64,000 nucleotides of DNA from Cupriavidus sp. YR651 (GCF_900101625.1 NZ_FMYZ01000004.1:123571-187570), one strand, 5' to 3'. Shown: positions 7,191 to 15,597, counted from the first letter of the stretch. Notes: generated from the letters alone by a model not told the origin. Made by a program: numbers and translations.

Positions 7191-8189
7191 ATGCAAATCG
7201 ATATCCGTACGGACAGCGTCAGCCCGATCCGGCAGACCTTCGCCAACCTCGCGCGGCGCCTTGGCGCCGACAAGCCGGCCACGCGCTACCAGGAGGCGAT
7301 GTACGACCTGCAGCCGGAAACCAGTTTCCACTACCGCCCGCTGTGGCAGCCGCAATACGAGCTCTACGATGTGCGCCGCACGCAGGTGGTCATGCAGGAC
7401 TGGTACGCCCTGAAGGACCCACGCCAGTTCTACTACGGCAGCTATGTCAACATCCGCGCCCGCCAGCAGGAGGCGATGGACAAGAATCTCGAGTTCGTGG
7501 AGAAGCGCGGCCTGCTGGCGTCGCTGCCTGCGCACTTGCATGAGCTGCTGACGCTCGGCGTGGTGCCGCTGCGCCATGTCGAGTGGGCGGCCAATATGAA
7601 CAATGCCGCCATCACCGCCTACGGCTACGGCTCGGCCATCACCGAGGCGGCCATGTTCCAGACCATGGACCGGCTCGGCATTGCGCAGTACCTGACCCGC
7701 ATCGGCCTCTTGGCCGGCGACAAGGCGGCCGTTGACGCCGCCAAGGCGGCGTGGATGGAAGACCTCGCCTGGCAGCCGCTGCGCCATGCGGTCGAGGACC
7801 TGCTGGTGCGCGACGACTGGTTCGAGCTGCACGTCGCCCAGAACCTCGTCATGGACGGGCTGCTTTACCCGCTGGTCTACCAGCGCCTCGATGCGCGGCT
7901 GTCGGCCGAAAGCCCGGCGTTCTCGCTGGTCACCGATTTCATGAACACCTGGTACGCCGAGACCGCGCGCTGGGTCGACGCCACGGTCAAGACGGCGGCG
8001 CAGGAGCAGCCTGCCAACGCCGTCGTGATTGCCGGCTTCGCCTTTGCCTGGCTCGACCGCTTCCAGCACGCGCTGGCGCCACTGGCGCGCCGCCTGTTTG
8101 CCGGGGAAGCCGAGGCCGCGCTGGATGAAGCCGTGGCGGCGCTGACAAAGCGCCTGGCGGGACTCGGCCTTGTCCGTGCCGCCGCATGA
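7191..8189 (+). CDS. dmpL: Phenol hydroxylase oxygenase beta subunit, DmpL type
   Basis: A 332-residue subunit of the multicomponent phenol hydroxylase, the ferritin-like partner of the catalytic alpha subunit that lacks the diiron site. Length and sequence (QEAMYDLQPETSFHYRPLWQ; GSYVNIRARQQEAMDKNLEF) fit DmpL/PoxB. A GGAG site precedes the ATG. Third-party role: forms the (alpha-beta-gamma)2 oxygenase with the dmpN and dmpO products. The following gene starts 17 bases after its stop. Confidence 0.93.
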   Translation: MQIDIRTDSVSPIRQTFANLARRLGADKPATRYQEAMYDLQPETSFHYRPLWQPQYELYDVRRTQVVMQDWYALKDPRQFYYGSYVNIRARQQEAMDKNLEFVEKRGLLASLPAHLHELLTLGVVPLRHVEWAANMNNAAITAYGYGSAITEAAMFQTMDRLGIAQYLTRIGLLAGDKAAVDAAKAAWMEDLAWQPLRHAVEDLLVRDDWFELHVAQNLVMDGLLYPLVYQRLDARLSAESPAFSLVTDFMNTWYAETARWVDATVKTAAQEQPANAVVIAGFAFAWLDRFQHALAPLARRLFAGEAEAALDEAVAALTKRLAGLGLVRAAA

Positions 8190-8206
8190 CACCGAGGGAG
8201 CCCGCC

Positions 8207-8488
8207 ATGACCGCCCAGACCACCCAGATCGTATTCATCGCCTTGCAAGCCAACGAAGAGATGCGTCCCGTCATCGACGCCATCGAGGCCGACAACCCGC
8301 ATGCCACCGTCAACCGCTACCCGGCCATGGTCAAGATCGACGCGCCCGGCCGCCTGGAGATCAACCGCGCCAGTGTGGAGGACCGCATCGGACGCAGCTG
8401 GGACGTGCAGGAACTGCAGCTCGGCCTGATCTCGCTGGCCGGCAATATCGACGAGACCGAAGACCAGTTCGTGCTGGCCTGGCATTGA
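8207..8488 (+). CDS. dmpM: Phenol hydroxylase regulatory (coupling) protein, DmpM type
   Basis: A 93-residue cofactor-free effector protein that binds the oxygenase and couples electron transfer to hydroxylation. The sequence shows the family pattern (NEEMRPVIDAIEADNPHATV; MVKIDAPGRLEINRASVED). An in-frame ATG at 8186 overlaps the dmpL stop, but MTAQTTQ at 8207 has the ribosome-binding site GAGGGAG and gives the usual ~90-residue length. Confidence 0.93.
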   Translation: MTAQTTQIVFIALQANEEMRPVIDAIEADNPHATVNRYPAMVKIDAPGRLEINRASVEDRIGRSWDVQELQLGLISLAGNIDETEDQFVLAWH

Positions 8489-8522
8489 ACCGGAAACATC
8501 AGAAACATCAGGAGACAAGGAC

Positions 8523-10142
8523 ATGACTACCGCCACCCCCGAAGCGCCCGCAGCCCCCGCAGCCAATCAGCGGCAGGCCGCCAGGCCCAAGCTGTCGCTC
8601 AAGGACAAGTACGCCGTGCTGACGCGCGACCTGGGCTGGGAAACCACCTACCAGCCGATGGATACCGTATTCCCGCACGACAAGTTCGAAGGCATCGTGA
8701 TCCATGACTGGAACGGCTGGGAGGACCCGTTCCGCCTGACCATGGATGCGTACTGGAAATTCCAGTCCGAGAAGGAACGCAAGCTGTACGCGATCATCGA
8801 CGCCTTCCAGCAGAACAACGGCCAGCTGAACGTCACCGACGCGCGCTACGTCAACGCGCTCAAGCTGTTCCTGACCGGCGTGTCGCCGCTGGAATATGCC
8901 GCGCACCGCGGCTTTGCGATGGCCGGCCGCAGCCTGCGCGGCGCGGGGGCGCGCGTGGCCTGCCAGATGCAGTCGATCGACGAGCTGCGCCACTGCCAGA
9001 CCCAGATCCACACGATCAGCCACTACAACAAGTACTTCAACGGATTTTCCGACTGGCGCCACCTGCATGACCGGCTGTGGTACCTGTCGGTGCCCAAGTC
9101 CTACTTCGAGGACGCCATGACGGCGGGCCCGTTCGAGTTCATCACGGCCATCTCGTTCTCGTTCGAGTACGTGCTGACCAACCTGCTGTTCATGCCGTTC
9201 ATGTCCGGCGCGGCCTACAACGGCGACATGGCAACCGTGACCTTCGGCTTCTCCGCGCAGTCCGACGAATCGCGCCACATGACGCTGGGGCTGGAGGTGG
9301 TGAAGTTCATGCTGGAGCAGGACCCCGCCAACCGCCCCATCATCCAGAAGTGGATCGACAAGTGGTTCTGGCGTGGCTACCGGCTGCTGACGCTGGTGGC
9401 GATGATGATGGACTACATGTGTCCTAAGCGCGTGATGAGCTGGAAGGAGGCCTGGGAGATCTACTTCGAGCAGAACGGCGGCGCGCTGTTTGCCGATCTG
9501 GCGCGCTACGGCATCCGCATGCCCAAGTACCACGAGCAGGCGGCGAAGGAGAAGGACCACCTGTCGCACATCGCCTGGTCGATCTTCTACAACTTCAACC
9601 ATGCGGCCGCGCTCCATACCTGGGTGCCGGAGCCGTCGGAAATGGACTGGCTGGCCGAGAAGTACCCCGACAGCTTCGACAAGCACTATCGCCCGCGCTT
9701 CGACTACTGGCAGCAGCAACAGGAGGCGGGCCAGCGCTGGGCCAACCCGGGCCTGCCGATGTTGTGCCAGGTCTGCCAGATCCCGATGGCCTTCACCGAG
9801 CCGGACGACCCCACGCAGATCTGCTACCGCGAGGCCGAGCACGCCGGCGACCACTACCACTTCTGTTCCGATGGCTGCCGCGACATCTTCCTCGACGAGC
9901 CCGAGAAGTATGTGCAGGCCTGGCTGCCCGTGCATCAGATCTTCCAGGGCAACTGCGGCGGCACGACCCTGCCGGAGGTGCTCGACTGGTACCACCTCGG
10001 CCCGCAGGACCGTGGCGACTATGCCGATTCGCAGGATCGCGCCAACTGGCAGCGCTGGACCGGCACGGCAGCAGCGCCGGCAACGGCGCCGGGCAACAGC
10101 GCGCCGTGCTGCGACCACGGACACGACCACGGACACGACTGA
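8523..10142 (+). CDS. dmpN: Phenol hydroxylase oxygenase alpha subunit, DmpN type (diiron)
   Basis: A 539-residue catalytic subunit of the soluble diiron monooxygenase that converts phenol to catechol with O2. The two D/E-E-x-R-H iron-ligand motifs are present (QSIDELRHCQTQ and QSDESRHMTLGLE). A C-terminal cysteine-containing YHS-like stretch (LCQVCQIPMAF... HFCSDGCRDIFLDEPEKY) follows, as in other phenol/toluene alpha subunits. The extreme C-terminus is His/Asp-rich (CCDHGHDHGHD), possibly metal-binding. Lies between dmpM and dmpO. Confidence 0.95.
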   Translation: MTTATPEAPAAPAANQRQAARPKLSLKDKYAVLTRDLGWETTYQPMDTVFPHDKFEGIVIHDWNGWEDPFRLTMDAYWKFQSEKERKLYAIIDAFQQNNGQLNVTDARYVNALKLFLTGVSPLEYAAHRGFAMAGRSLRGAGARVACQMQSIDELRHCQTQIHTISHYNKYFNGFSDWRHLHDRLWYLSVPKSYFEDAMTAGPFEFITAISFSFEYVLTNLLFMPFMSGAAYNGDMATVTFGFSAQSDESRHMTLGLEVVKFMLEQDPANRPIIQKWIDKWFWRGYRLLTLVAMMMDYMCPKRVMSWKEAWEIYFEQNGGALFADLARYGIRMPKYHEQAAKEKDHLSHIAWSIFYNFNHAAALHTWVPEPSEMDWLAEKYPDSFDKHYRPRFDYWQQQQEAGQRWANPGLPMLCQVCQIPMAFTEPDDPTQICYREAEHAGDHYHFCSDGCRDIFLDEPEKYVQAWLPVHQIFQGNCGGTTLPEVLDWYHLGPQDRGDYADSQDRANWQRWTGTAAAPATAPGNSAPCCDHGHDHGHD

Positions 10143-10162
10143 ACCGACATCGGGAGACCACC

Positions 10163-10525
10163 ATGCCAGTCATCGCACTGAAGCCGGGCTATGCGGGCGA
10201 GACCCGCGACCGGATCGAGAATTTCCACGGCAACCAGCTGGTGTTCTTCGGCTGGGACCAGCACCTGCTGTTCTGCAGCCCGTTCACGCTGCCGCTGCCG
10301 CCCGACATGCCGTTCGGCACCTTGGTCAGCGACGTCATCGCGCCGTTGCTGGCCGCCCACCCGGAAGGCGCGGCCATCGACTGGACGCAGGCGCAGTGGC
10401 TGCGCGGCGGCGAGCCGTTCACGCCGGACTCCGATGCCAGCCTGACCGGCAACGGGCTCGGGCACAAATCGCTGCTGCGCCTGCGCACGCCTGGCCTTGC
10501 CGGCATCGCCGGTTCCTGCAACTGA
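10163..10525 (+). CDS. dmpO: Phenol hydroxylase gamma subunit, DmpO type
   Basis: A 120-residue small subunit of the oxygenase component. It matches the DmpO/PoxE family (NQLVFFGWDQHLLFCSPFTL; PPDMPFGTLVSDVIAPLLAA). The start at 10163 follows GGGAGA. It is required for the hexameric oxygenase; no catalytic residues are known. Confidence 0.92.
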   Translation: MPVIALKPGYAGETRDRIENFHGNQLVFFGWDQHLLFCSPFTLPLPPDMPFGTLVSDVIAPLLAAHPEGAAIDWTQAQWLRGGEPFTPDSDASLTGNGLGHKSLLRLRTPGLAGIAGSCN

Positions 10526-10565
10526 AAACCGAAACGTCGCCCCAGACAGACTTACGGAGGCTGCC

Positions 10566-11624
10566 ATGACCTATCAACTGACCATCGAGCCCCTCGGCCA
10601 GACCATCGACATCGAGGAAGGCCAGACCGTGCTCGACGCATGCCTGCGCGCCGGCGTGTGGCTGCCGCACGCCTGCGGCCACGGCCTGTGCGGGACCTGC
10701 AAGGTGCAGACGCTGGAAGGCGAACTGGATCACGGCGAGGCGTCGCCATTCGCCCTGATGGACTTCGAGCGCGAGGAGGCCAAGTGCCTGGCCTGCTGCG
10801 CGACGCCGATGTCCGACATGGTGATCGAGGCCGACATCGAGCCAGATCCCGACGCACAGTGCCTGCCGCTGATGGATTTCACCGCGGAGGTCGTACGCAT
10901 CGAAGCGCTGACGCCGACCATCAAGGGCGTGTTCCTGCGTATCGAGGGCGAGCCCCTGCAGTTCCAGCCCGGCCAGTACGTCAATGTCTGGCTAGGTCAG
11001 GAGGCCGCGCCGCGCGCGTTCTCCATCGCCAGCGCGCCATCGGCAGGGGAGATCGAGCTGAACGTCCGGCTGGTGCCCGGCGGCCGCGCCACCACCTATG
11101 TGCATGAACAGCTGCAAGCCGGCGAGCGCCTGCAGCTGTCGGGCCCGCTGGGCCGCTTCTTCGTGCGCAAGAGCGACCCGCGGCCGCTGATGTTCATGGC
11201 GGGGGGATCGGGGCTGTCGAGCCCGCGCTCGATGATCCTCGACCTGCTGGAGTGCGGCGATCCGCGCGAGATCGTCCTGGTGCAGGGCGCGCGCAATGCG
11301 GGCGAGCTCTACTACCGCGACGCCTTCGAGGCGCTGGCGCGTCGGCACGACAACTTCACCTACCTGCCGGTGCTGTCCGGCGAGCCGGAACATAGCGACT
11401 GGGCTGGCGAGCGCGGCTATGTCCACGATCTGGCAGGACGCCACTTCGACAACGACTTCCGTGGCTGGCGCGCCTACCTGTGCGGGCCGCCACCGATGAT
11501 CGAGGCCTGCATCGCCACGCTGATGCAAGGCCGGTTGTTCGAGAAAGACATCTTCACCGAGAAGTTCCTGTCGGCGGCCGACGCGAGCCAGGCCACCCGC
11601 AGTCCGCTGTTCCGCTCGCTCTGA
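10566..11624 (+). CDS. dmpP: Phenol hydroxylase reductase, DmpP type
   Basis: A 352-residue NADH-dependent reductase feeding electrons to the diiron centre. The N-terminal plant-type [2Fe-2S] domain has C37, C42, C45 and C77 (HACGHGLCGTC and CLAC). A FAD-binding domain follows (RAFSIAS motif) and then an NAD-binding domain (MAGGSGLSSPRSM; YLCGPPPMI). Start at 10566 behind a GGAGG site. No ferredoxin gene of the dmpQ/xylT type and no extradiol dioxygenase follow; the next gene is catA. Confidence 0.95.
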   Translation: MTYQLTIEPLGQTIDIEEGQTVLDACLRAGVWLPHACGHGLCGTCKVQTLEGELDHGEASPFALMDFEREEAKCLACCATPMSDMVIEADIEPDPDAQCLPLMDFTAEVVRIEALTPTIKGVFLRIEGEPLQFQPGQYVNVWLGQEAAPRAFSIASAPSAGEIELNVRLVPGGRATTYVHEQLQAGERLQLSGPLGRFFVRKSDPRPLMFMAGGSGLSSPRSMILDLLECGDPREIVLVQGARNAGELYYRDAFEALARRHDNFTYLPVLSGEPEHSDWAGERGYVHDLAGRHFDNDFRGWRAYLCGPPPMIEACIATLMQGRLFEKDIFTEKFLSAADASQATRSPLFRSL

Positions 11625-11663
11625 CGCCCGCCCATTTTCCCCACAAGACCCAAGGAGACAACC

Positions 11664-12581
11664 ATGGACAAGATCGCAATCGACGCCGTGCTCAACCGCA
11701 TCGAGGAAAGCACCGGCCAGAACGCCAACCCGCGCATCGCCGCCATCGTGCATCGGATGGTGCGCGACATGTTCTACATGATCGAGGACCTCGACATCCA
11801 GCCCGAGGAGTTCTGGGCCGGACTCAACTACCTCGCCGAGGCAGGCCGCGCCGGCGAACTCGGCCTGATCGCGCCGGGGCTTGGCTTCGATCACTTCCTG
11901 GATCTGCGCATGGATGAGGCCGAGGCGCGCGCCGGCGTCGCGGGCGGCACGCCGCGCACCATCGAAGGACCGCTTTACGTGGCCGGCGCCCCGGTCGTCC
12001 AGGGCGAGGCCCGCCTGGACGATGGCACCGATGACGGCGAGATACTGGTGATGGAAGGGCAGGTACTCGACAGGGACGGCAAGCCGCTGCCCGATGCCAG
12101 GGTGGAGGTGTGGCACGCGAACTCGATGGGCAACTATTCCTACTTCGATCCGACCCAGAGCGCGTTCAACCTGCGGCGCACCATCGTCACCGACAGCGAG
12201 GGACGGTATCGCCTCCGCAGCATCGTGCCGGTCGGCTACAGCGTGCCGCCGGGTGGCGCCACCGACCGGCTGCTGAAGCAGCTGGACCGTCACGGCACAC
12301 GTCCGGCCCACATCCATTTCTTCGTATCCGCGCCGGGACATCGCAAGCTGACCACGCAGATCAACATCGACGGTGACCCCTATCTGTGGGATGACTTCGC
12401 CTTCGCCACGCGCGAGGGGCTGGTGCCGCCGGTCACGCGCGTCGACGACGCGGCCGCCATGCAGGCGCTGGGCGTGGACAGGCCGTTTTCGGTGATCCGC
12501 TTCAACTTCACGCTGCATGCCGACAACGCGAACGCCCCGCTGGCAGAGGTGGCGCGCCGGCGCGCGGCCGTGACGGCGTGA
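11664..12581 (+). CDS. catA: Catechol 1,2-dioxygenase
   Basis: A 305-residue intradiol dioxygenase opening catechol to cis,cis-muconate, a non-haem Fe(III) enzyme. The N-terminal helical linker domain is present, followed by the dioxygenase core with tyrosine (MGNYSYFDP) and histidine ligands (RPAHIHFFVSAPGH). It lies 39 bases after the reductase gene with its own AAGGAGA site and is probably transcribed with the hydroxylase genes, so phenol would be taken through the ortho route. Muconate-processing genes (catB, catC) are not in the window. Confidence 0.95.
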   Translation: MDKIAIDAVLNRIEESTGQNANPRIAAIVHRMVRDMFYMIEDLDIQPEEFWAGLNYLAEAGRAGELGLIAPGLGFDHFLDLRMDEAEARAGVAGGTPRTIEGPLYVAGAPVVQGEARLDDGTDDGEILVMEGQVLDRDGKPLPDARVEVWHANSMGNYSYFDPTQSAFNLRRTIVTDSEGRYRLRSIVPVGYSVPPGGATDRLLKQLDRHGTRPAHIHFFVSAPGHRKLTTQINIDGDPYLWDDFAFATREGLVPPVTRVDDAAAMQALGVDRPFSVIRFNFTLHADNANAPLAEVARRRAAVTA

Positions 12582-12599
12582 CGCCATGCGCGCCGCGAT

Positions 12600-12646
12600 T
12601 TGATCATTTGATCAAAGCCGGGCCGCGAAATTGATCCATTGAGCAA
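12600..12646 (+). promoter_or_regulatory. Second pair of PoxR-type activator (UAS) sites
   Basis: TTGATCATTTGATCAA at 12600-12615 and TTGATCCATTGAGCAA at 12631-12646, centres 31 bases apart. These are closer to the XylR/DmpR enhancer consensus than the pair in front of the phenol operon; the first has perfect TTGATCA/TGATCAA arms. They start 18 bases after the catA stop and lie about 135-165 bases upstream of a -24/-12 promoter. Confidence 0.8.
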
Positions 12647-12765
12647 GGCCGTCGTGGCCCGGTCGGCCACACGCCGGGGATGTGGTGCGGGAATTGTCCT
12701 GCACCCGTCATCTCCCGGCGCCTTCACGCGTCGTCCTCACCACTCCGAACCCGCGAACACCTTCC

Positions 12766-12781
12766 TGGCACGCCCGATGCA
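12766..12781 (+). promoter_or_regulatory. Sigma-54 (-24/-12) promoter before the LRAT-domain gene
   Basis: TGGCACGCCCGATGCA matches TGGCACG-N4-TTGCA with one mismatch and the correct GG-N10-GC spacing (12767-12768 and 12779-12780). The expected transcription start is near 12792, about 40 bases before the ATG at 12834. Confidence 0.8.
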
Positions 12782-12833
12782 GAGAAAGGGCATGGCCGGG
12801 CGGCGGCCGGCAAGCAGTAACCAGGAGACGGTG

Positions 12834-13412
12834 ATGGAATCCAGCGGCAAAACTCCGGAGGCGATGATCCGGCCAGCGTCCCATGCGATGGCGGACGCGT
12901 CTGGGTGTGCCGCGGAGTCCGAACCACCGCTCGGCGCACACCTCATCACGCCGCGCCACGGCTACGCGCATCACGGCATCTACGTCGGCCACGGCATGGT
13001 GGTGCATTACGCGGGCTACTGCCACCGGCGGCAACGTGGCCCGGTGGAAGAGCTGACGCTGGCAGCATTCGCGGACGGCCACGGCATCACGATCCTGGCG
13101 ACACCAATGGCACGCTACAGCGCGGCGGAATCCGTCAGGCGCGCCCGCTCCCGGCTGGGCGAAGATCGCTACAACCTGCTGACCAACAACTGTGAACACC
13201 TTTGTACGTGGTGCCTGTACGGCGAAAGCCGCAGCGGGCAGGTACGGCATTGCCTGTTGCATCCGCTCCGGGGCCTGCGCATGGCGGCCGGCATGCTGAG
13301 GGGCTGGTGGGAGACCGAGACGCAGTCCGCAGCCGCCTGCCGTGGTCCTCGCTCGCGCTCACAAACGATTACAACCTCGTACGCTTGCTGGCAATATGCT
13401 CCCGAGCGCTGA
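12834..13412 (+). CDS. LRAT-domain (NlpC/P60-superfamily) protein under putative PoxR/sigma-54 control
   Basis: A 192-residue cytosolic protein with a lecithin:retinol acyltransferase-like domain (about residues 33-130). Two histidines spaced as in LRAT (H46 in HHGIYVG and H58 in VVHY, 12 apart) and C120 in NNCEHL form the expected Cys-His-His set. Such proteins are thiol acyltransferases, phospholipases or amidases. The start at 12834 has GGAG upstream; the longer frame from 12639 would overlap the promoter. Two PoxR-type sites and a -24/-12 promoter precede it, so aromatic effectors should induce it. The C-terminal ~50 residues (Arg/Cys-rich) look unlike a domain. The substrate is unknown. 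Confidence 0.8.
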   Translation: MESSGKTPEAMIRPASHAMADASGCAAESEPPLGAHLITPRHGYAHHGIYVGHGMVVHYAGYCHRRQRGPVEELTLAAFADGHGITILATPMARYSAAESVRRARSRLGEDRYNLLTNNCEHLCTWCLYGESRSGQVRHCLLHPLRGLRMAAGMLRGWWETETQSAAACRGPRSRSQTITTSYACWQYAPER

Positions 13413-13449
13413 TGGCCGATGGGGCCAATGCGTTACGAGGAGAGAATCA

Positions 13450-13716
13450 ATGGGTAAGATCCGGGCACTGGGTCTACTGGCGTCTGTTTTGACGCTATTG
13501 AGCGGTGGGAGCAATGCGGCCGCCCAGCAGGTGGTGGGAGGCATGGGCGAGCCGATCCATATCGGCACGTTCGACGCGCGCGGGGAGAACCGGCTTACGG
13601 GGCGTATGCCGCCGGAGAAGCCATCGGCAAAGGCCCGGCGCGTGCGCGATGCCGGAATGCCTGCAACAACTACGCGTTACGAGAAGCCGACCTTGCCGGG
13701 GAAGCATCTGCGCTAG
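13450..13716 (+). CDS. Small secreted protein of unknown function
   Basis: An 88-residue protein with a clear signal peptide (MGKIRALGLLASVLTLLSGG, cleavage likely after SNAAA) and a basic, proline-rich mature part (GRMPPEKPSAKARRVRDAGM). No family recognised. The start at 13450 has a GGAGAG site; a longer open frame back to 13342 has none. It begins 37 bases after the LRAT-domain gene and could share its transcript. Confidence 0.6.
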   Translation: MGKIRALGLLASVLTLLSGGSNAAAQQVVGGMGEPIHIGTFDARGENRLTGRMPPEKPSAKARRVRDAGMPATTTRYEKPTLPGKHLR

Positions 13717-13833
13717 TTTGCGATTGCCGTGACGGCGTCCCCCACCGTTCCCGACCGACCCGGGCGTGGCGCATCGCCATGACGGTACATCCGATCTGCT
13801 GCAACAACCTGCCGCCGGCAACATACTGAAAAA

Positions 13834-14508
13834 ATGGAAGAAATCGGGTCTGGCCCTCGCATTGACGACATCGAGCGTGCCGCGTTGTACCGCATCATGG
13901 CGCTACGGCGCGACTGTCGTCACTTCACGCCGGGGCCTGTCCTCCCCGATGCACAGCTGGGGCGTCTTCTGCACGCGGCCCACCAGGCGCCGTCGGTGGG
14001 CCTGATGCAGCCATGGCGGTTCATGCGCCTGAGCACCCCGGAATGGCGCGCGCGTCTGGCGCCGCTGGTGGAGGCGGAACGGCAGGCCACGGCGCAGGCC
14101 TTGGGGGAGCGTGCTGCGGAATTCCTGCGCCTCAAGGTCGAAGGCATTCGTGACTGCGCGGAGCTGCTGGCGGTCATCCTGGCGCCTGACGACGGCACGA
14201 TCTTCGGACGCCGCAGCATGCCTCGTGAAATGGCCTGGGCTTCCGCCGCATGCGCCGTACAGAATCTCTGGCTGGCGGCGCGTGCGGAAAACCTCGGCCT
14301 CGGGTGGGTATCGATGTTCGATCCCGACGCGCTCGCGCGCGAGCTCAGCCTCCCTTCCGGCGCAACGCCGTTTGGCCTGCTCTGCCTCGGGCCCGTACCC
14401 GCCTTCTACGAAGCGCCCATGCTCGAACAGTTGGGCTGGCGCAAGCGCTCCCCGTTGCATGACATCCTGTGGGACCCGTCGTCGGCTCCCACACCTTCCG
14501 CCAGTTGA
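13834..14508 (+). CDS. bluB: 5,6-dimethylbenzimidazole synthase, BluB type
   Basis: A 224-residue flavin-destructase of the nitroreductase fold that turns FMNH2 and O2 into 5,6-dimethylbenzimidazole, the lower ligand of cobalamin. Family hallmarks are present: RRDCRHFTPGPVLPDAQLGR, HQAPSVGLMQPWRFMR, EFLRLKVEGIRDCAELLAV and NLWLAARAENLGLGWVSMFD. It stands alone here, without other cobalamin genes and with no recognisable cobalamin riboswitch in the 117 bases upstream. Confidence 0.9.
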   Translation: MEEIGSGPRIDDIERAALYRIMALRRDCRHFTPGPVLPDAQLGRLLHAAHQAPSVGLMQPWRFMRLSTPEWRARLAPLVEAERQATAQALGERAAEFLRLKVEGIRDCAELLAVILAPDDGTIFGRRSMPREMAWASAACAVQNLWLAARAENLGLGWVSMFDPDALARELSLPSGATPFGLLCLGPVPAFYEAPMLEQLGWRKRSPLHDILWDPSSAPTPSAS

Positions 14509-14580
14509 GTGCGAATGGCGGGCACGCCGGTGGCCGATTCACTTCCCGGCGGCAAGCGTCTCGTGGAGGCATGGTGATGG

Positions 14581-14596
14581 CTGTATGGATATACAG
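14581..14596. promoter_or_regulatory. Inverted repeat upstream of the IclR-type gene
   Basis: CTGTAT-GGAT-ATACAG is a perfect 6-bp inverted repeat about 125 bases upstream of the IclR-type regulator start, in the 211-base gap after bluB. It could be an operator for that regulator; no copy was noticed elsewhere nearby. Confidence 0.35.
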
Positions 14597-14719
14597 TGCC
14601 GCCGGGGGGCTGGCCCCTAGGCTAACCTGCTGATTCGTATCTATTAGCCCCGTTTTTGGCGCACATGTTTTCTCGACATAGCCGGCTCGCCGAAGACGGG
14701 AACCTGATATTAATCAGCG

Positions 14720-15562
14720 ATGAAGCGCACCCTCACGATTCCGCAACCGGTCGACGCCGCGCTGGTTTCCGGCGAAGCGGCGTATCCCGCCGATGGCGAG
14801 GATCGCAACTTCGTGACCGCGCTGGCCCGCGGGCTGGAACTGCTGCGCGCATTCGGGCCCGATGACGACTTCCTCGGCAATGCCGAGTTGTCACGCCGTA
14901 CCGGTATCCCACGTCCTACCGTCTCGCGCCTCACCTACACGCTGGCGAGCCTGGGCTATCTGGTCTACGTGGAAGCGCAGGAAAAGTACCGCATGGGGCA
15001 GGGCGCGATGCTTCCTGGACAGCGCTACCTTTCCGGCGCGGGCATCCGGGACATCGCCCAGCCGCTGATGCAGTCACTGGCGTTTGCCACCGATTGCACA
15101 GTGGCGCTGGCGGCACCGGATCGCCACGACATGCTCTACCTGGAGGTCTGCCAGCCACGCGGTGCGCTGGTGATGCGGCTGACGCCGGGATCGCGGCTGC
15201 CCATGGCGACATCGGCGATTGGCCGCGCATGGCTGGCTGGGCTGACGCCGGCGCGGCGCGCGGCCGTGATCGCGGAACTCGAACGTCATCACGGCCCGCG
15301 TTGGCCCGGCCTGCGCACGAAACTGGACCGGTCGTTGCGCGAGCACGCGCGGCGCGGCTTCTGCCTGGCGCATGCCGAATGGGACCGCACGGTCAGCGGC
15401 GTGGCGGCGCCGGTGCGCCTGGAAGGCGGCACGGAAGTCCTGTCGATCAATATTGGCGGCGCCTCCTCCCGGCTGTCGCCGGAGATTCTGGAGAGCAACC
15501 TGGGGCCACGCATCCGCGAACTGGCGGACACGCTTGCCGCGCGGCTCTGGCAACCGGCCTGA
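14720..15562 (+). CDS. IclR-family transcriptional regulator
   Basis: A 280-residue regulator. A winged helix-turn-helix (NFVTALARGLELLRAFGPDD; NAELSRRTGIPRPTVSRLTY) is followed by the IclR effector-binding domain (RDIAQPLMQSLAFATDCTVA; SAIGRAWLAG). It resembles regulators of aromatic and carboxylate catabolism. It lies directly before an SDR dehydrogenase and a Bug protein on the same strand and probably controls them. Effector unknown. Confidence 0.85.
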   Translation: MKRTLTIPQPVDAALVSGEAAYPADGEDRNFVTALARGLELLRAFGPDDDFLGNAELSRRTGIPRPTVSRLTYTLASLGYLVYVEAQEKYRMGQGAMLPGQRYLSGAGIRDIAQPLMQSLAFATDCTVALAAPDRHDMLYLEVCQPRGALVMRLTPGSRLPMATSAIGRAWLAGLTPARRAAVIAELERHHGPRWPGLRTKLDRSLREHARRGFCLAHAEWDRTVSGVAAPVRLEGGTEVLSINIGGASSRLSPEILESNLGPRIRELADTLAARLWQPA

Positions 15563-15597
15563 ACAACGATTCCACCCGATTCGACGAGGAGACAAGC

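Noticed and set aside
8508-10136. A 542-codon minus-strand frame opposite dmpN
   Set aside because: Composition is Leu/Val/Arg-rich without motifs; the plus strand is unmistakably the hydroxylase alpha subunit.
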